Source: Deltaproteobacteria bacterium (GTDB lineage Bacteria > Desulfobacterota > Desulfarculia > Adiutricales > Adiutricaceae). From it: 12,055 nt of DNA. The notes beneath the pieces were generated by a model, which did not search any database, was not told where the DNA came from, and saw only the letters and a list, made by a program, of their open reading frames with translations. This document shows positions 1 through 6,786 of the stretch, piece by piece. Position 1 is the first letter of the stretch. Every line of letters starts with the position of its first letter. The stretch is from assembly GCA_031257955.1 (NCBI GenBank), contig JAIRNQ010000072.1:1-12055 (forward strand), written 5' to 3'. The position numbers and the translations under genes are program-made.

Positions 1-496
1 CCCAAAGGCCTTGGCCGGTGAGGATATATTCGACCATCTCCCGGACGGCGCCGTGGCCGGCTTTGGCGGAGGTTACGTAGTGGACCCGAGAGAGAACCTC
101 GGGAACGGCGTCGGCCGGGGCCAGGGCCAACCCACAGCGGGTCAGTATGGGCAGATCGACGATGTCGTCCCCGGCGAAGGCCGTTTCCTCTGGCAAAAGA
201 TGGCTTTCTTTAAGGATTCGTTCATAGACTTCAAGCTTGTCGGAGGCCTTTTGGTGGACCTCGGTTATGCCGACTTCCTTGGCCCGGCGCTCGACCACGC
301 CGCTTCGGCGGCCGGTGATTATGGCCACCCGGATACCGGTGCGGACGAGCATCTTTAAGCCGTGCCCGTCGCGGCTGTTGAAGCGCTTGGATTCCACGCC
401 GTTGTCGTCGAGTATGATTCCCCCGTCGGTCATCACCCCGTCAACGTCGAAGCCAATCCATTTTAGTTTCGGAAAAGGCGGAAGCGGTAAATTCAT
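1..496 (-). CDS. kdsC: 3-deoxy-D-manno-octulosonate 8-phosphate phosphatase (KdsC), C-terminus cut by window edge
   Basis: This cytoplasmic enzyme removes the phosphate from KDO-8-phosphate, the step after KdsA in making the KDO sugar of lipopolysaccharide. I translated the minus strand from an ATG at 496; 165 residues lie in the window and the frame is open to its edge. HAD-family motifs are visible in order: FDVDGVMTDG with nucleophile D17 and D19, then IITGRRSG, a lysine in KASDK, and AGDDIVDLPIL carrying the Mg-binding aspartates. KdsC is usually about 170-180 residues, so only a short tail is missing. The start is supported by GGAG at 505-508 (minus strand), 8 nt upstream. It lies 45 bp downstream of kdsA on the same strand, so the two are probably co-transcribed. 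The short length without a cap domain fits the KdsC/YrbI branch of HAD phosphatases. Confidence 0.92.
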   Translation of the reverse strand, partial: MNLPLPPFPKLKWIGFDVDGVMTDGGIILDDNGVESKRFNSRDGHGLKMLVRTGIRVAIITGRRSGVVERRAKEVGITEVHQKASDKLEVYERILKESHLLPEETAFAGDDIVDLPILTRCGLALAPADAVPEVLSRVHYVTSAKAGHGAVREMVEYILTGQGLW

Positions 497-541
497 TGGG
501 GACGCTCCAGTTTGAAAAGAATGGCGAAATGGGAGTTTGTT

Positions 542-1405
542 TCAAGCCCGTGGGGCTTGGGTTTCGTTTAAAAAATCTTCGGTCAGTCGCCGGCCGGCTC
601 GGTGAAGGTCCCTAAGGTTACGCAGCAGAGCCTTGGCCTGGCTTAAGGGCCACTGGTTGGGGCCGTCGCAAAGGGCCTTTTCCGGATCCGGGTGGATCTC
701 GAGAAAGACGGCGTCCACGCCCACGGCCACGGCGGCCCGGGCCAGATAGGGCACGAAACGGCGATCCCCGCCGCTTTGGGTCCCGCCGGCCGAAGGGAGC
801 TGGACGCTGTGGGTGGCGTCAAAGACGACCGGCCAGCCGAAGCTTCGGGCGATGACTAATGAGCGCATGTCAACCACCAGATTGTGGTAGCCAAAGGTGG
901 TACCCCTCTCGCATAGGCATAGGCCCCGGAAACCCGGCCGGGCGGCCATTTTTTCGACCACCAGCCCCAGATCGTCCGGGGCCATGAACTGGCCCTTCTT
1001 GACGTTGACCGGAAGGCCCGAGTCGGCGGCGGCCACCAAAAGGTCGGTCTGCCTGGACAAAAAGGCCGGTATCTGGATGGCGTCCAGGATCCGGGAGGCC
1101 GGGCCGACCTGGCCGGTCTCGTGCACGTCGCTGATGACCGGAACGCCGTACCTTTCCTTCAGTTGGGCCAAAGTCTCCAGCCCCCGCTCAAAGCCTTCGC
1201 CCCGATACGATTTGGCGCTGGAGCGGTTGGCTTTGTCGAAGCTACTTTTAAAGACGAAAGGCAGGCCCAGTTCGGCGGTAACGTCCACCAGCGTCTCGAT
1301 GGTGGTTCGCATTATTTCCGGCTTTTCGATGACGCAGGGGCCGGCGATTATGGCCAGCTGGCCGTCGCCCACGACGGCCTTACCTATTTTGACGACTTTG
1401 GCCAA
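542..1405 (-). CDS. kdsA: 3-deoxy-8-phosphooctulonate synthase (KdsA), metal-dependent type
   Basis: KdsA condenses phosphoenolpyruvate with arabinose-5-phosphate to KDO-8-phosphate in the cytoplasm. From the start chosen here it is 287 residues, close to the usual 280-285. Family motifs include AGPCVIE (C24), FKSSFDKANRSS, ISDVHE, QIPAFLSRQTDL, NVKKGQF, FGYHNLVVDM, DATHS (H199), FLEIHPDP (E236) and CDGP (D247). C24 with H199, E236 and D247 matches the ligand set of metal-dependent KdsA enzymes; the metal-independent E. coli enzyme has Asn in place of the Cys. The frame stays open upstream to an ATG at 1510, but that would add 35 non-homologous residues and would contain the promoter's TATAAT. 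I prefer the TTG at 1405, preceded by GGAAGGAAT at 1411-1419. It is followed by kdsC. Confidence 0.93.
   Translation of the reverse strand: MAKVVKIGKAVVGDGQLAIIAGPCVIEKPEIMRTTIETLVDVTAELGLPFVFKSSFDKANRSSAKSYRGEGFERGLETLAQLKERYGVPVISDVHETGQVGPASRILDAIQIPAFLSRQTDLLVAAADSGLPVNVKKGQFMAPDDLGLVVEKMAARPGFRGLCLCERGTTFGYHNLVVDMRSLVIARSFGWPVVFDATHSVQLPSAGGTQSGGDRRFVPYLARAAVAVGVDAVFLEIHPDPEKALCDGPNQWPLSQAKALLRNLRDLHRAGRRLTEDFLNETQAPRA
543..559 (-). other. Perfect hairpin overlapping the kdsA stop codon
   Basis: CAAGCCC and GGGCTTG form a perfect 7-bp stem with a 3-nt loop. The structure spans the last codons and stop of kdsA, just before the 45-bp gap to kdsC. No T-run follows on the minus strand, so it is more likely an RNA-stability or partial-termination element than a full terminator. 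The role is inferred. Confidence 0.5.
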
Positions 1406-1410
1406 GATCC

Positions 1411-1419
1411 ATTCCTTCC
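1411..1419 (-). promoter_or_regulatory. Ribosome binding site deciding the kdsA TTG start
   Basis: The minus strand reads GGAAGGAAT followed by GGATC and then TTG at 1405. This purine-rich Shine-Dalgarno sequence at normal spacing supports the non-ATG start, which also gives the family's usual protein length. Confidence 0.6.
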
Positions 1420-1456
1420 CGAAGCGGATTTGGGCGGGCCAGACCCGCCAGAAGTT

Positions 1457-1486
1457 ATTATAGCCAAGAACGGCCGGGGCCGTCGA
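1457..1486 (-). promoter_or_regulatory. Predicted sigma-70-type promoter of kdsA-kdsC
   Basis: On the minus strand a perfect TATAAT (1462-1457) is preceded after 18 bp by TCGACG (1486-1481), which matches 4 of 6 bases of TTGACA. The predicted transcription start lies near 1450, leaving a leader of about 45 nt before the TTG codon. The box falls inside the upstream-extended open frame, which argues against the longer protein. Confidence 0.55.
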
Positions 1487-2229
1487 AAAAAGAAAAATAG
1501 CTTGGGCCACAAAAATAGGGGCCGGCGGTGGGCCGGGCCAAATCGCCCGGCCGAAGGCTTTTGGCCCAAAAAATCAAATCAGTAAAAACAGGCGGTTCTA
1601 AATTCATCGGCGTGGTCACCGCTCGGCCAATTACGCAAAATATTGGGCTATCTCGGCTACGCGCCGGACCCCAAACGATTCATGGCTGGGCCCGGTCAAG
1701 GGAACGTCAAGCGCTTGGCGATTACGGCGACGGCCCTCGCGTCCGCCCAGAACCGGCCAGCCCTAGGCCGAGCCGGCTAGGCTAAGCCGAAAAACCGAGC
1801 CCAAGCGTCGTCGCGGGGGCGTTTGGGGGCCGGCGGTAAGGTCGTTCAGTTATGACGCTGGGGAGGCTACCCGAGTCGTTTGGCCGGATGGTGGAGGTTA
1901 TGGGCCCCAGCCCTGGTTTAGCCTCACTCCCAGAAAGGCTTGGAAGCCAACCCAGACCCGTACCCCCTTCCTTCGGCCGCCGCCAGATCCAGGTTGTTAC
2001 GGAGATCGGTTTATCCTTGGCGACCACAAACGCCCCCAGAACGCGTTTAAAGCCCTTTTGGGCTTCCCCCGCGGTAAAGACACCGGCTGGAATCAAAGAT
2101 GCCGTGGCGGGGCCGTGAGGGCCGTTTATGGGCATTTCTGAAAAGGGATCTAACCCGGCCTCGGGTGGGGATGACCCACGGCCGAAAGTTTTGGCCAGGG
2201 ACAAGGACGGCGCCCGCTCCAAAGATGTC

Positions 2230-2258
2230 AAGTCAGGCCCCAAGTCAAGTCCCAAGTC
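2230..2258 (+). repeat. Four AAGTC microrepeats
   Basis: AAGTC occurs at 2230, 2242, 2247 and 2254, separated by C-rich spacers. It may be a slippage-type patch in non-coding DNA or a cluster of short binding sites. No function is assigned. Confidence 0.4.
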
Positions 2259-2346
2259 ATTCCCATCACTGGGGCCGTGTTTCCGAAGTCGGGAACAGAC
2301 CGTCCATAGGCGACGGGGCGGGCATTCGCCTGAACCAGTCCGGATA

Positions 2347-2387
2347 AAGGCCCAGGGCAAGGGCAAGGCCAAGGCCAAGGCTTGGGC
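2347..2387 (+). repeat. AAGGCC/AAGGGC low-complexity repeat
   Basis: Imperfect hexamer repeats of AAGGCC, GGGCAA and AAGGCC type run for about 40 bp. Similar AAGGC-type runs occur at 4437-4474 in front of cooC. This looks like simple-sequence expansion of a motif common throughout the window. Confidence 0.5.
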
Positions 2388-2425
2388 GATTAAGGCGAAA
2401 GGACGGGGCCTCCGAACCGGCTTGT

Positions 2426-2448
2426 CCCCCGGGCCGCGGCCCCGGGGG
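2426..2448. other. GC-only hairpin just downstream of the HD-domain gene
   Basis: CCCCCGGGCC and GGCCCCGGGGG form a near-perfect palindrome with one bulged base. On the minus strand it begins 15 nt past the stop of the HD-domain gene. No T-run follows, so it does not meet the intrinsic terminator rule. It may mark a 3' end or stabilise the transcript. Confidence 0.45.
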
Positions 2449-2462
2449 CGGCCAGGGGAGGG

Positions 2463-3599
2463 TTAAACGGAATCGCTGCGCCATTTGGGAATGGTCAGCT
2501 CCCTGGCCAGATGCAGGAACTCGTCGTCGGTCAAGGTGGCCAAAAAATCCCGGGTAATGATTTCCGGGGCTTCCTCTTCCCGGTAGCGGTGGTCGAGGCC
2601 GTTTAGGAAGTGGCGGGTGGGTTTTAAAAAGGGCCCATGGCTGAAGTCTTCCAAAAAAGTCTCAAAAAGGATGCGGTAAAGGCGCTTAATCTTGGGGGCC
2701 TCTTTTTTTATCCTGGGGTTGTAATAGATGTTTTCTCGGTTAAAGTTCTTAAGATCGATTAAGACTTTGGCGATGTCGGGTGAAAAAGCTATTTTATCGG
2801 GATTTTTTTGTGATTCTTGGATTATGTTCTCTACCAATTTATAGACGATGGTACCGTTGGTTGAACCCAAGGTTTCCTTAATCTCATCCGGTAGCTGGGC
2901 CCGGTCGATTAGCCCGACCTCAATGGCGTCTTCCAGATCCCGGCCCACGTAACTGACCGTGTCGCAGAGCCTGACCAAGCAGCCTTCCCGGGTCATGGGC
3001 CGGACTTCGGCCAAGGGATCGCCAGTTCGAAGGAGCGTTCGGCGGTCCAGTTCTTGGAAGGTGCGATCGCCGGGTTCCGGGGCCAAGGTGGAAAAATCCG
3101 ACTCCCCGTCGTGGCAGAGGATGGCGTCCAGGGTGCCCAAGGTGAGGTTCAGGCCCAGGCCGGATTTTTCCAGTCTTTCCAGGCAGCGCAGGCTCATAAC
3201 GGCGTGGACGAAACGTCCGATGGAGGCCTGCTGGCAAAGCTCCGAGAGGTAGGCTTCCCCGTCGTGGCCAAAGGGGGCGTGCCCCAGATCGTGGCCCAGG
3301 GCGGCGGCTTCTATGAGATCGAGATCCAGATTAAGCTTTTGGCCTATGGTTCTGGCGATCCGGGAGACCATCTGGACGTGTATGACCCGGTGGGTGACGT
3401 GGGAGTTGCGGAGGAGATAGAAGACCTGGGTTTTGTCGACGTATCTGGTGTAGGACTGGGAGTGAAGTATTCGGTCGACGTCTATGGCGTAGACGGGTCT
3501 AAGGTCGGTCAGCTCCTTTTGGCTCAGGCCCCGACGCCTCCTCTGAAACGGATCCGCCGCCAAGGCGGCGGGATTCGTTTCGCTGGGATCGCTGGGCAT
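2463..3599 (-). CDS. HD-domain dNTP triphosphohydrolase (dGTPase-like)
   Basis: The protein has 378 residues and resembles the dGTPase branch of HD phosphohydrolases, which cleave dNTPs to the deoxynucleoside and triphosphate. Visible motifs are DRILHSQSYTRYVDKTQVF (42-60), THRVIHVQMVSRIARTIG (69-86) with the first metal-binding His as H70, and ALGHDLGHAPFGHDGE with H103-D104. The CDTVSYVGRDLEDAI stretch probably carries the last Asp ligand. The segment around H70 departs from the usual TRLTHTLEV wording, so the substrate may not be dGTP. The ATG at 3599 directly abuts the TAA of cooC (TAAATG) with no good Shine-Dalgarno, so translation is probably coupled. A role in dNTP pool control is family knowledge; any link to CO dehydrogenase is speculation. 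Confidence 0.87.
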   Translation of the reverse strand: MPSDPSETNPAALAADPFQRRRRGLSQKELTDLRPVYAIDVDRILHSQSYTRYVDKTQVFYLLRNSHVTHRVIHVQMVSRIARTIGQKLNLDLDLIEAAALGHDLGHAPFGHDGEAYLSELCQQASIGRFVHAVMSLRCLERLEKSGLGLNLTLGTLDAILCHDGESDFSTLAPEPGDRTFQELDRRTLLRTGDPLAEVRPMTREGCLVRLCDTVSYVGRDLEDAIEVGLIDRAQLPDEIKETLGSTNGTIVYKLVENIIQESQKNPDKIAFSPDIAKVLIDLKNFNRENIYYNPRIKKEAPKIKRLYRILFETFLEDFSHGPFLKPTRHFLNGLDHRYREEEAPEIITRDFLATLTDDEFLHLARELTIPKWRSDSV

Positions 3600-4361
3600 T
3601 TAGCGGACCAGGTTGGCGTAGATGGACCGACCGGACTCGACGGCCTCGGGCGAGTGGTGGAAAACGGAAATGCCTTCCCGGTCGGCTTCGACTATGGAAT
3701 CGGCGTAGGGGATGTGCCCCAAAACTTGCAACCCGTCCACGTTTTGTTGGATGAAGTCACGGTCGGACTGGTTCCTGACCTTGTTCCCGACCACGGCCAC
3801 CCGGCGGATGCGCAGATCGGCGGCCAGTTTCTTAACCACCCTGGCCGTTTCCAGGGACCTCTGGCCGGGCTCGCAAACCACGATCAGGCAGTCGACGCCG
3901 GTACTGGTGGCCCGGCCTAGGTGCTCGAGGCCGGCTTCCATGTCCAATATGACCACCTCGTCCCGGTTAAGGACCAAGTTCATGATTAAGGTTTTTAATA
4001 GCACGCTCTCGGGGCAGATGCAGCCCCCGCCGCCTTTTTTAACCCCGCCCAGGGTCATGAATTTGATGCCGTTGATCTCCTTGGCCATGGTATCGGGCAG
4101 ATCGTCGACCTTGGGGCTGATGGAGAAGAAAGTGCCGTAGGTGCCCGGCTCGCTGCCGGTCCTCTCGGCCACCAGATCCTTCATCTCGGAGATGGGGACT
4201 AGGTCCTTGACGTTAAGAAAGCCCAGGGCGCCGGCTAGGTTGGCGTCCGGATCGGCGTCGATGGCCAAGACTTTGTTGCCGCTTTCTTTATAAAGATAAG
4301 ACAGGATGGCGGCCAACGTGGTCTTGCCGACGCCGCCTTTGCCGGATATGGCTATTTTCAT
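3600..4361 (-). CDS. cooC: CooC-type ATPase for nickel insertion into CO dehydrogenase
   Basis: CooC proteins are cytoplasmic MinD/NifH-like P-loop ATPases that help load nickel into the active site of carbon monoxide dehydrogenase. From the chosen start this one has 253 residues. The deviant Walker A is GKGGVGKTT (7-15, signature Lys at 8), followed by AIDADPDANLAGALG (33-47) and Walker B VVILDMEAG with D140. The Cys-x-Cys pair C114/C116 sits in GGGCICPES and corresponds to the metal- and dimer-forming cysteines of CooC1. The frame is open upstream to 4427, but ATG 4361 begins MKIAISGKGGVGK as the family does and has AAGGA at 4368-4372 in front. No CO dehydrogenase gene lies in the window. 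Other MinD-like ATPases are possible, but the CxC pair favours CooC. Confidence 0.9.
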   Translation of the reverse strand: MKIAISGKGGVGKTTLAAILSYLYKESGNKVLAIDADPDANLAGALGFLNVKDLVPISEMKDLVAERTGSEPGTYGTFFSISPKVDDLPDTMAKEINGIKFMTLGGVKKGGGGCICPESVLLKTLIMNLVLNRDEVVILDMEAGLEHLGRATSTGVDCLIVVCEPGQRSLETARVVKKLAADLRIRRVAVVGNKVRNQSDRDFIQQNVDGLQVLGHIPYADSIVEADREGISVFHHSPEAVESGRSIYANLVR

Positions 4362-4690
4362 AAGGTATCCTTGGGTCGCCTCTGGGGGGGTGTCCCGGAA
4401 GCTAAATGTGGCTAAGGTCGCGGTCAAAAGCCGTAGCCAAGGCTAAGGATAAAGCCAGGTATAAGGCCAAGGCCGTGACGGCGTCCCGCCGTTCGGGCGG
4501 AAAACCCGCCGGATTATGGCCATCGGTGGGGGCGAAAACGTACAATGGCCCCAGGCCAAACGGTCACAATAAAAGATAAGGCCCTTGGTGACGAAGGTCA
4601 AGGGCCTTGGTGGGTTTTTTCGTAAAATGGCGACTAAACCTGGGAGCTTAGGCGTTGGCCCAGCTAGGCCCCAAGCCGGGGGTCTTGGTG
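4362..4690. other. Intergenic region between DUF3786 gene and cooC
   Basis: No gene is recognised. The region should hold the cooC promoter on the minus strand, though I find no convincing -35/-10 pair. It contains an AAGGC-type low-complexity run (4437-4474), a set of mutually exclusive short stems CCGCC/GGCGG/CCGCC (4486-4490, 4496-4500, 4506-4510) in the probable cooC leader, and a terminator hairpin at 4578-4608. Confidence 0.5.
4578..4620. terminator. Probable bidirectional intrinsic terminator
   Basis: AAGGCCCTTG (4578-4587) and CAAGGGCCTT (4599-4608) form a perfect 10-bp stem with an 11-nt loop. On the plus strand it is followed by GGTGGG and six T (4615-4620). On the minus strand it is followed by ATCTTTTATT. 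Because the DUF3786 gene reads toward it from 4691 on the minus strand, ending that transcript before cooC is the likely main job. Confidence 0.75.
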
Positions 4691-5314
4691 TTAGGCGACC
4701 TTCCTGGCTGCGGCCATAAGGCGGTAGACAAGGGCCGAGCCGACCCAGGCCACGTCTTCTATGCTCAGGGCCTCGGAGATGGATCCGTCGAACAACACTT
4801 GGCCCTCGGGCGGGAACTCGTCGTCGCCCAGGTGGATGATGGGCACCACGTCAATATTGGGAAAGACCCTAAAGACTGCGGCCTCGTCCCCCATGCCCTC
4901 TTTGGGTTGGCCGCCCAAAAGGGCGCCCGCCTTGAGGAGTAGGCCCGGCTTTTGCCCGAAGGTGCCAATCAGGGGCAGTTCGGCCCTCTTGCGAAAAGCC
5001 GCCGCGTAAAATTCCCCGCCCTGGATCTGCCGGTAGGCCACGTAATCCCCGGTGGGCTTGACCCCCTTGGCCCCTTGCAGGTAATGGAGGACCATGACGG
5101 CGTCGGTCAGGGCGAATTCCTCTTCCGGGCCCTGGTCGGCCCAGGCCACGACATAGCTTAAGGTCGAAACCGCCGCGTCCCGGTTCATGAACTTGAATTT
5201 AAGGAGCGTGCCCTCAAGGTCGGCCCCGGCCAGCTGGGCCACCTCGGAAGGGGAGCGCCCCAAAAGATCCTTGGCCGCCAAGGCCAAAGCGTTTTTATAG
5301 TCGTCGACCCGCAC
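4691..5314 (-). CDS. DUF3786 domain protein, function unknown
   Basis: The protein has 207 residues from the chosen start and matches the pattern I know for DUF3786, an uncharacterised family common in anaerobes. Features are DAVMVLHYLQGAKG in the middle, then YRQIQGGEFYAAAFRKR, LIGTFGQKPGLL, and the C-terminal pattern VVPIIHLGDDEFPPEGQVLFDGSIS ending in an ED-rich helix. There is no signal peptide or membrane segment, so it is probably cytosolic. The frame is open upstream to an ATG at 5407, but GTG at 5314 has GGAG at 5322-5325, seven bases upstream, and removes a Pro/Gly-rich non-conserved leader. It is transcribed alone, with a terminator downstream. The cooC neighbour suggests, without proving, a link to anaerobic C1 metabolism. 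Confidence 0.75.
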   Translation of the reverse strand: MRVDDYKNALALAAKDLLGRSPSEVAQLAGADLEGTLLKFKFMNRDAAVSTLSYVVAWADQGPEEEFALTDAVMVLHYLQGAKGVKPTGDYVAYRQIQGGEFYAAAFRKRAELPLIGTFGQKPGLLLKAGALLGGQPKEGMGDEAAVFRVFPNIDVVPIIHLGDDEFPPEGQVLFDGSISEALSIEDVAWVGSALVYRLMAAARKVA

Positions 5315-5588
5315 TGTGTGTCTCCAGATCCGCTTCCCGAATGGAAGCCAGCCCTCAGCCGCCGGCCCGGGGGCAACGTTTTCCCGCCCGGGGCGACAAA
5401 AGCCCAAAAAAGGAAACCGCCTAGGCGATTTGCCGTATAATTTCCAATATTTATGCCGTTAGGGGCGTTTAAGGCCGGCTCGTATCGGCCTTTTTGGGCC
5501 AATCGATGAGGCACCCCCGCTGGATAGGATGGCACAAATACTACCACAGTTAAAGCCGGCGGCCAAATGCCAGCTTGGCCTTGGCCGT

Positions 5589-5616
5589 CCCCTTCCCCGG
5601 CGGTTGGGGAACGGGG
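5589..5616 (+). other. Hairpin directly upstream of the TraB-family promoter
   Basis: TTCCCC (5593-5598) pairs with GGGGAA (5606-5611) over a 7-nt loop. CCCC (5589-5592) pairs with GGGG (5613-5616) past one bulged C. It ends 6 bp before the -35 element and could be an operator or a DNA-level structure. It has no T-run and no upstream plus-strand gene to terminate. Confidence 0.35.
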
Positions 5617-5622
5617 CGGCGA

Positions 5623-5651
5623 TTGTGTTAAGCCGGCTCTGTTGATATAAT
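5623..5651 (+). promoter_or_regulatory. Predicted promoter of the TraB-family gene, extended -10
   Basis: TTGTGT (5623-5628), a 17-bp spacer and a perfect TATAAT (5646-5651) are present. The TGA before the box gives the extended -10 pattern TGnTATAAT, which compensates for the weak -35. Transcription would start near 5658, leaving a leader of about 57 nt before the ATG at 5715. Confidence 0.65.
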
Positions 5652-5714
5652 TTCACGTCATATCGGCAGTCCGGACCTACTCGGCGCAAGATTTACAATT
5701 GAAGAGGTTAGACA

Positions 5715-6647
5715 ATGCATGGTCGATCCGACCGCGCCCGGTGGGTAAAAACCCTTCCGGGCCAGTTATTCCTCCTGGCCCTGGCCCTTCTTTGGGCCGT
5801 GTCCGCGGCCCCCTTGGCCCTGGCTGAGAACGGCAAGCACTTCCTCTGGTCGGTCTCGGATTCCAATGGGCCCAGACTATATATCATGGGCTCGATCCAC
5901 ATGGCCAGGGAGGATTTGTATCCCTTGGCCCCGGTGATTGAAGAGGCCTTTGGCCGAGCGACCGATTTGGTCGTCGAGGTGGACACCTCCAGCGTTGACA
6001 TGGTCGAGTTGGCCCAAAAAACCTTCACCTCGGGCATTTACAAGGACGGCAGTACCATCTGGGACCACCTGGACCCCGAGACCTCCGAGTTGCTCAAAAA
6101 ATGCCTGAAACAAACCTCACTCAACAGTAATGCCGCCTCGATTATGCGCCCCTGGCTTCTGGCCATGACCATGGAGCTGGAAAAGCTCCAAAGCCTTGGC
6201 TACGACGACAAGCTGGGCCTGGACCTCCATTTTATCCAGAAGGCCAAAGCCAAAGGTTTGCCGGTGCGCGAACTGGAAAGCGCGGGCGAGCAGATAGACG
6301 CCTTCATCGCCTTCGACGAAATCGACTCGGTGCTGTTGTTGCGGACGACCCTGTTGGAGTTCGATCAAATACGGCAACAGATAGAAGAAATTTTTGGCGC
6401 CTGGAGCTCCGGGGACACGGCCAAGTTTGAGGAGATTATTTTTGATATCTACCGTAAAAATCCCGAAGTCGCGCCGGTCCTCAACAAACTTATTTTTGAC
6501 AGAACCGTAAAGATGTTCGACCGTCTTAAGCCCATAATGGTGACCGGTCGGCTTCCCTTCATACTGGTGGGGGCTTCCCATCTGGTGGGCCCCCAGGGGC
6601 TTCTGGCCGACTTCGAAAAGGCCGGCTATGTCGTTGAGCAACTGTGA
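5715..6647 (+). CDS. TraB/GumN (Tiki-like) family exported protein, putative metalloprotease
   Basis: The protein has 310 residues. An N-terminal signal peptide is clear: basic residues to K12, a hydrophobic core at about 16-33 and an ALA cleavage site near residue 37. The mature part shows family hallmarks: GSIHMA (G59-H62), LVVEVD (E88), DDKLGLDLHF (G168-D170), and the second Gly-x-x-His as VGASHLVG (G286-H289). TraB/GumN proteins share a fold with Tiki metalloproteases, in which the paired GxxH motifs and the conserved Glu bind metal; bacterial members are mostly uncharacterised. Export to the periplasm is expected, possibly with lipid or membrane attachment. AAGAGG at 5702-5707 is the ribosome site. 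The usual family Arg-Asn motif reads DRTVKMF here, a slight divergence. The gene has its own promoter and precedes the LolA gene. Confidence 0.87.
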   Translation: MHGRSDRARWVKTLPGQLFLLALALLWAVSAAPLALAENGKHFLWSVSDSNGPRLYIMGSIHMAREDLYPLAPVIEEAFGRATDLVVEVDTSSVDMVELAQKTFTSGIYKDGSTIWDHLDPETSELLKKCLKQTSLNSNAASIMRPWLLAMTMELEKLQSLGYDDKLGLDLHFIQKAKAKGLPVRELESAGEQIDAFIAFDEIDSVLLLRTTLLEFDQIRQQIEEIFGAWSSGDTAKFEEIIFDIYRKNPEVAPVLNKLIFDRTVKMFDRLKPIMVTGRLPFILVGASHLVGPQGLLADFEKAGYVVEQL

Positions 6648-6659
6648 CCGATTGCCTCC

Positions 6660-6677
6660 CGGCCCCCACCGGGGCCG
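6660..6677 (+). other. GC-rich hairpin 13 nt after the TraB-family stop
   Basis: CGGCCCC (6660-6666) and GGGGCCG (6671-6677) form a perfect 7-bp stem with loop CACC. No T-run follows. It resembles the hairpin after lolA in stem sequence and position, and may be a 3'-end or processing structure. Confidence 0.5.
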
Positions 6678-6786
6678 TTGGGGTCGCCGAGCCCTTTGGT
6701 CTCCCAGGGCAACGGGGACCTTATCGACTGGGCCGTCCTTCCGTCTTACCTAAAATAGCCACCCGTGCCTTAGTCTGGTGTATAAT

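Larger units (their letters stand above)
1487..2462. other. Gene-poor stretch of about 1 kb, no recognisable product
   Basis: Several open frames cross this stretch on both strands, the longest 198 codons on the minus strand (1782-2378). None gives a protein I recognise; they are rich in Pro, Gly and Arg and have no family motif, as expected of chance frames in GC-rich DNA. The stretch is full of GGCC (five occurrences in 1501-1560 alone). Simple-sequence patches lie at 2230-2258 and 2347-2387, and there is a GC-rich palindrome at 2426-2448. It may be decayed coding sequence, but I cannot name an ancestor. Confidence 0.5.
5315..5714. other. Divergent promoter region between DUF3786 and TraB-family genes
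   Basis: No gene is recognised. It contains the TraB-family promoter at 5623-5651 and a second TATAAT at 5436-5441 on the plus strand without a good -35 partner. The stretch 5436-5453 is locally AT-rich and may hold the minus-strand DUF3786 promoter, which I cannot place exactly. A stem lies at 5589-5616: TTCCCC/GGGGAA extended by CCCC/GGGG across one bulge. Confidence 0.5.

Noticed and set aside
1782..2378. 198-codon minus-strand frame as a real gene
   Set aside because: No recognisable motif, no good ribosome site seen, and composition like chance frames. Kept only as an unexplained stretch.
3054..3920. 288-codon plus-strand frame
   Set aside because: It is antisense across the HD gene and cooC, both well supported by motifs on the minus strand.
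6781..6786. TATAAT as the lolA promoter
   Set aside because: There is no -35 element at proper spacing, and it would place the transcription start after the ATG that gives the best signal peptide.
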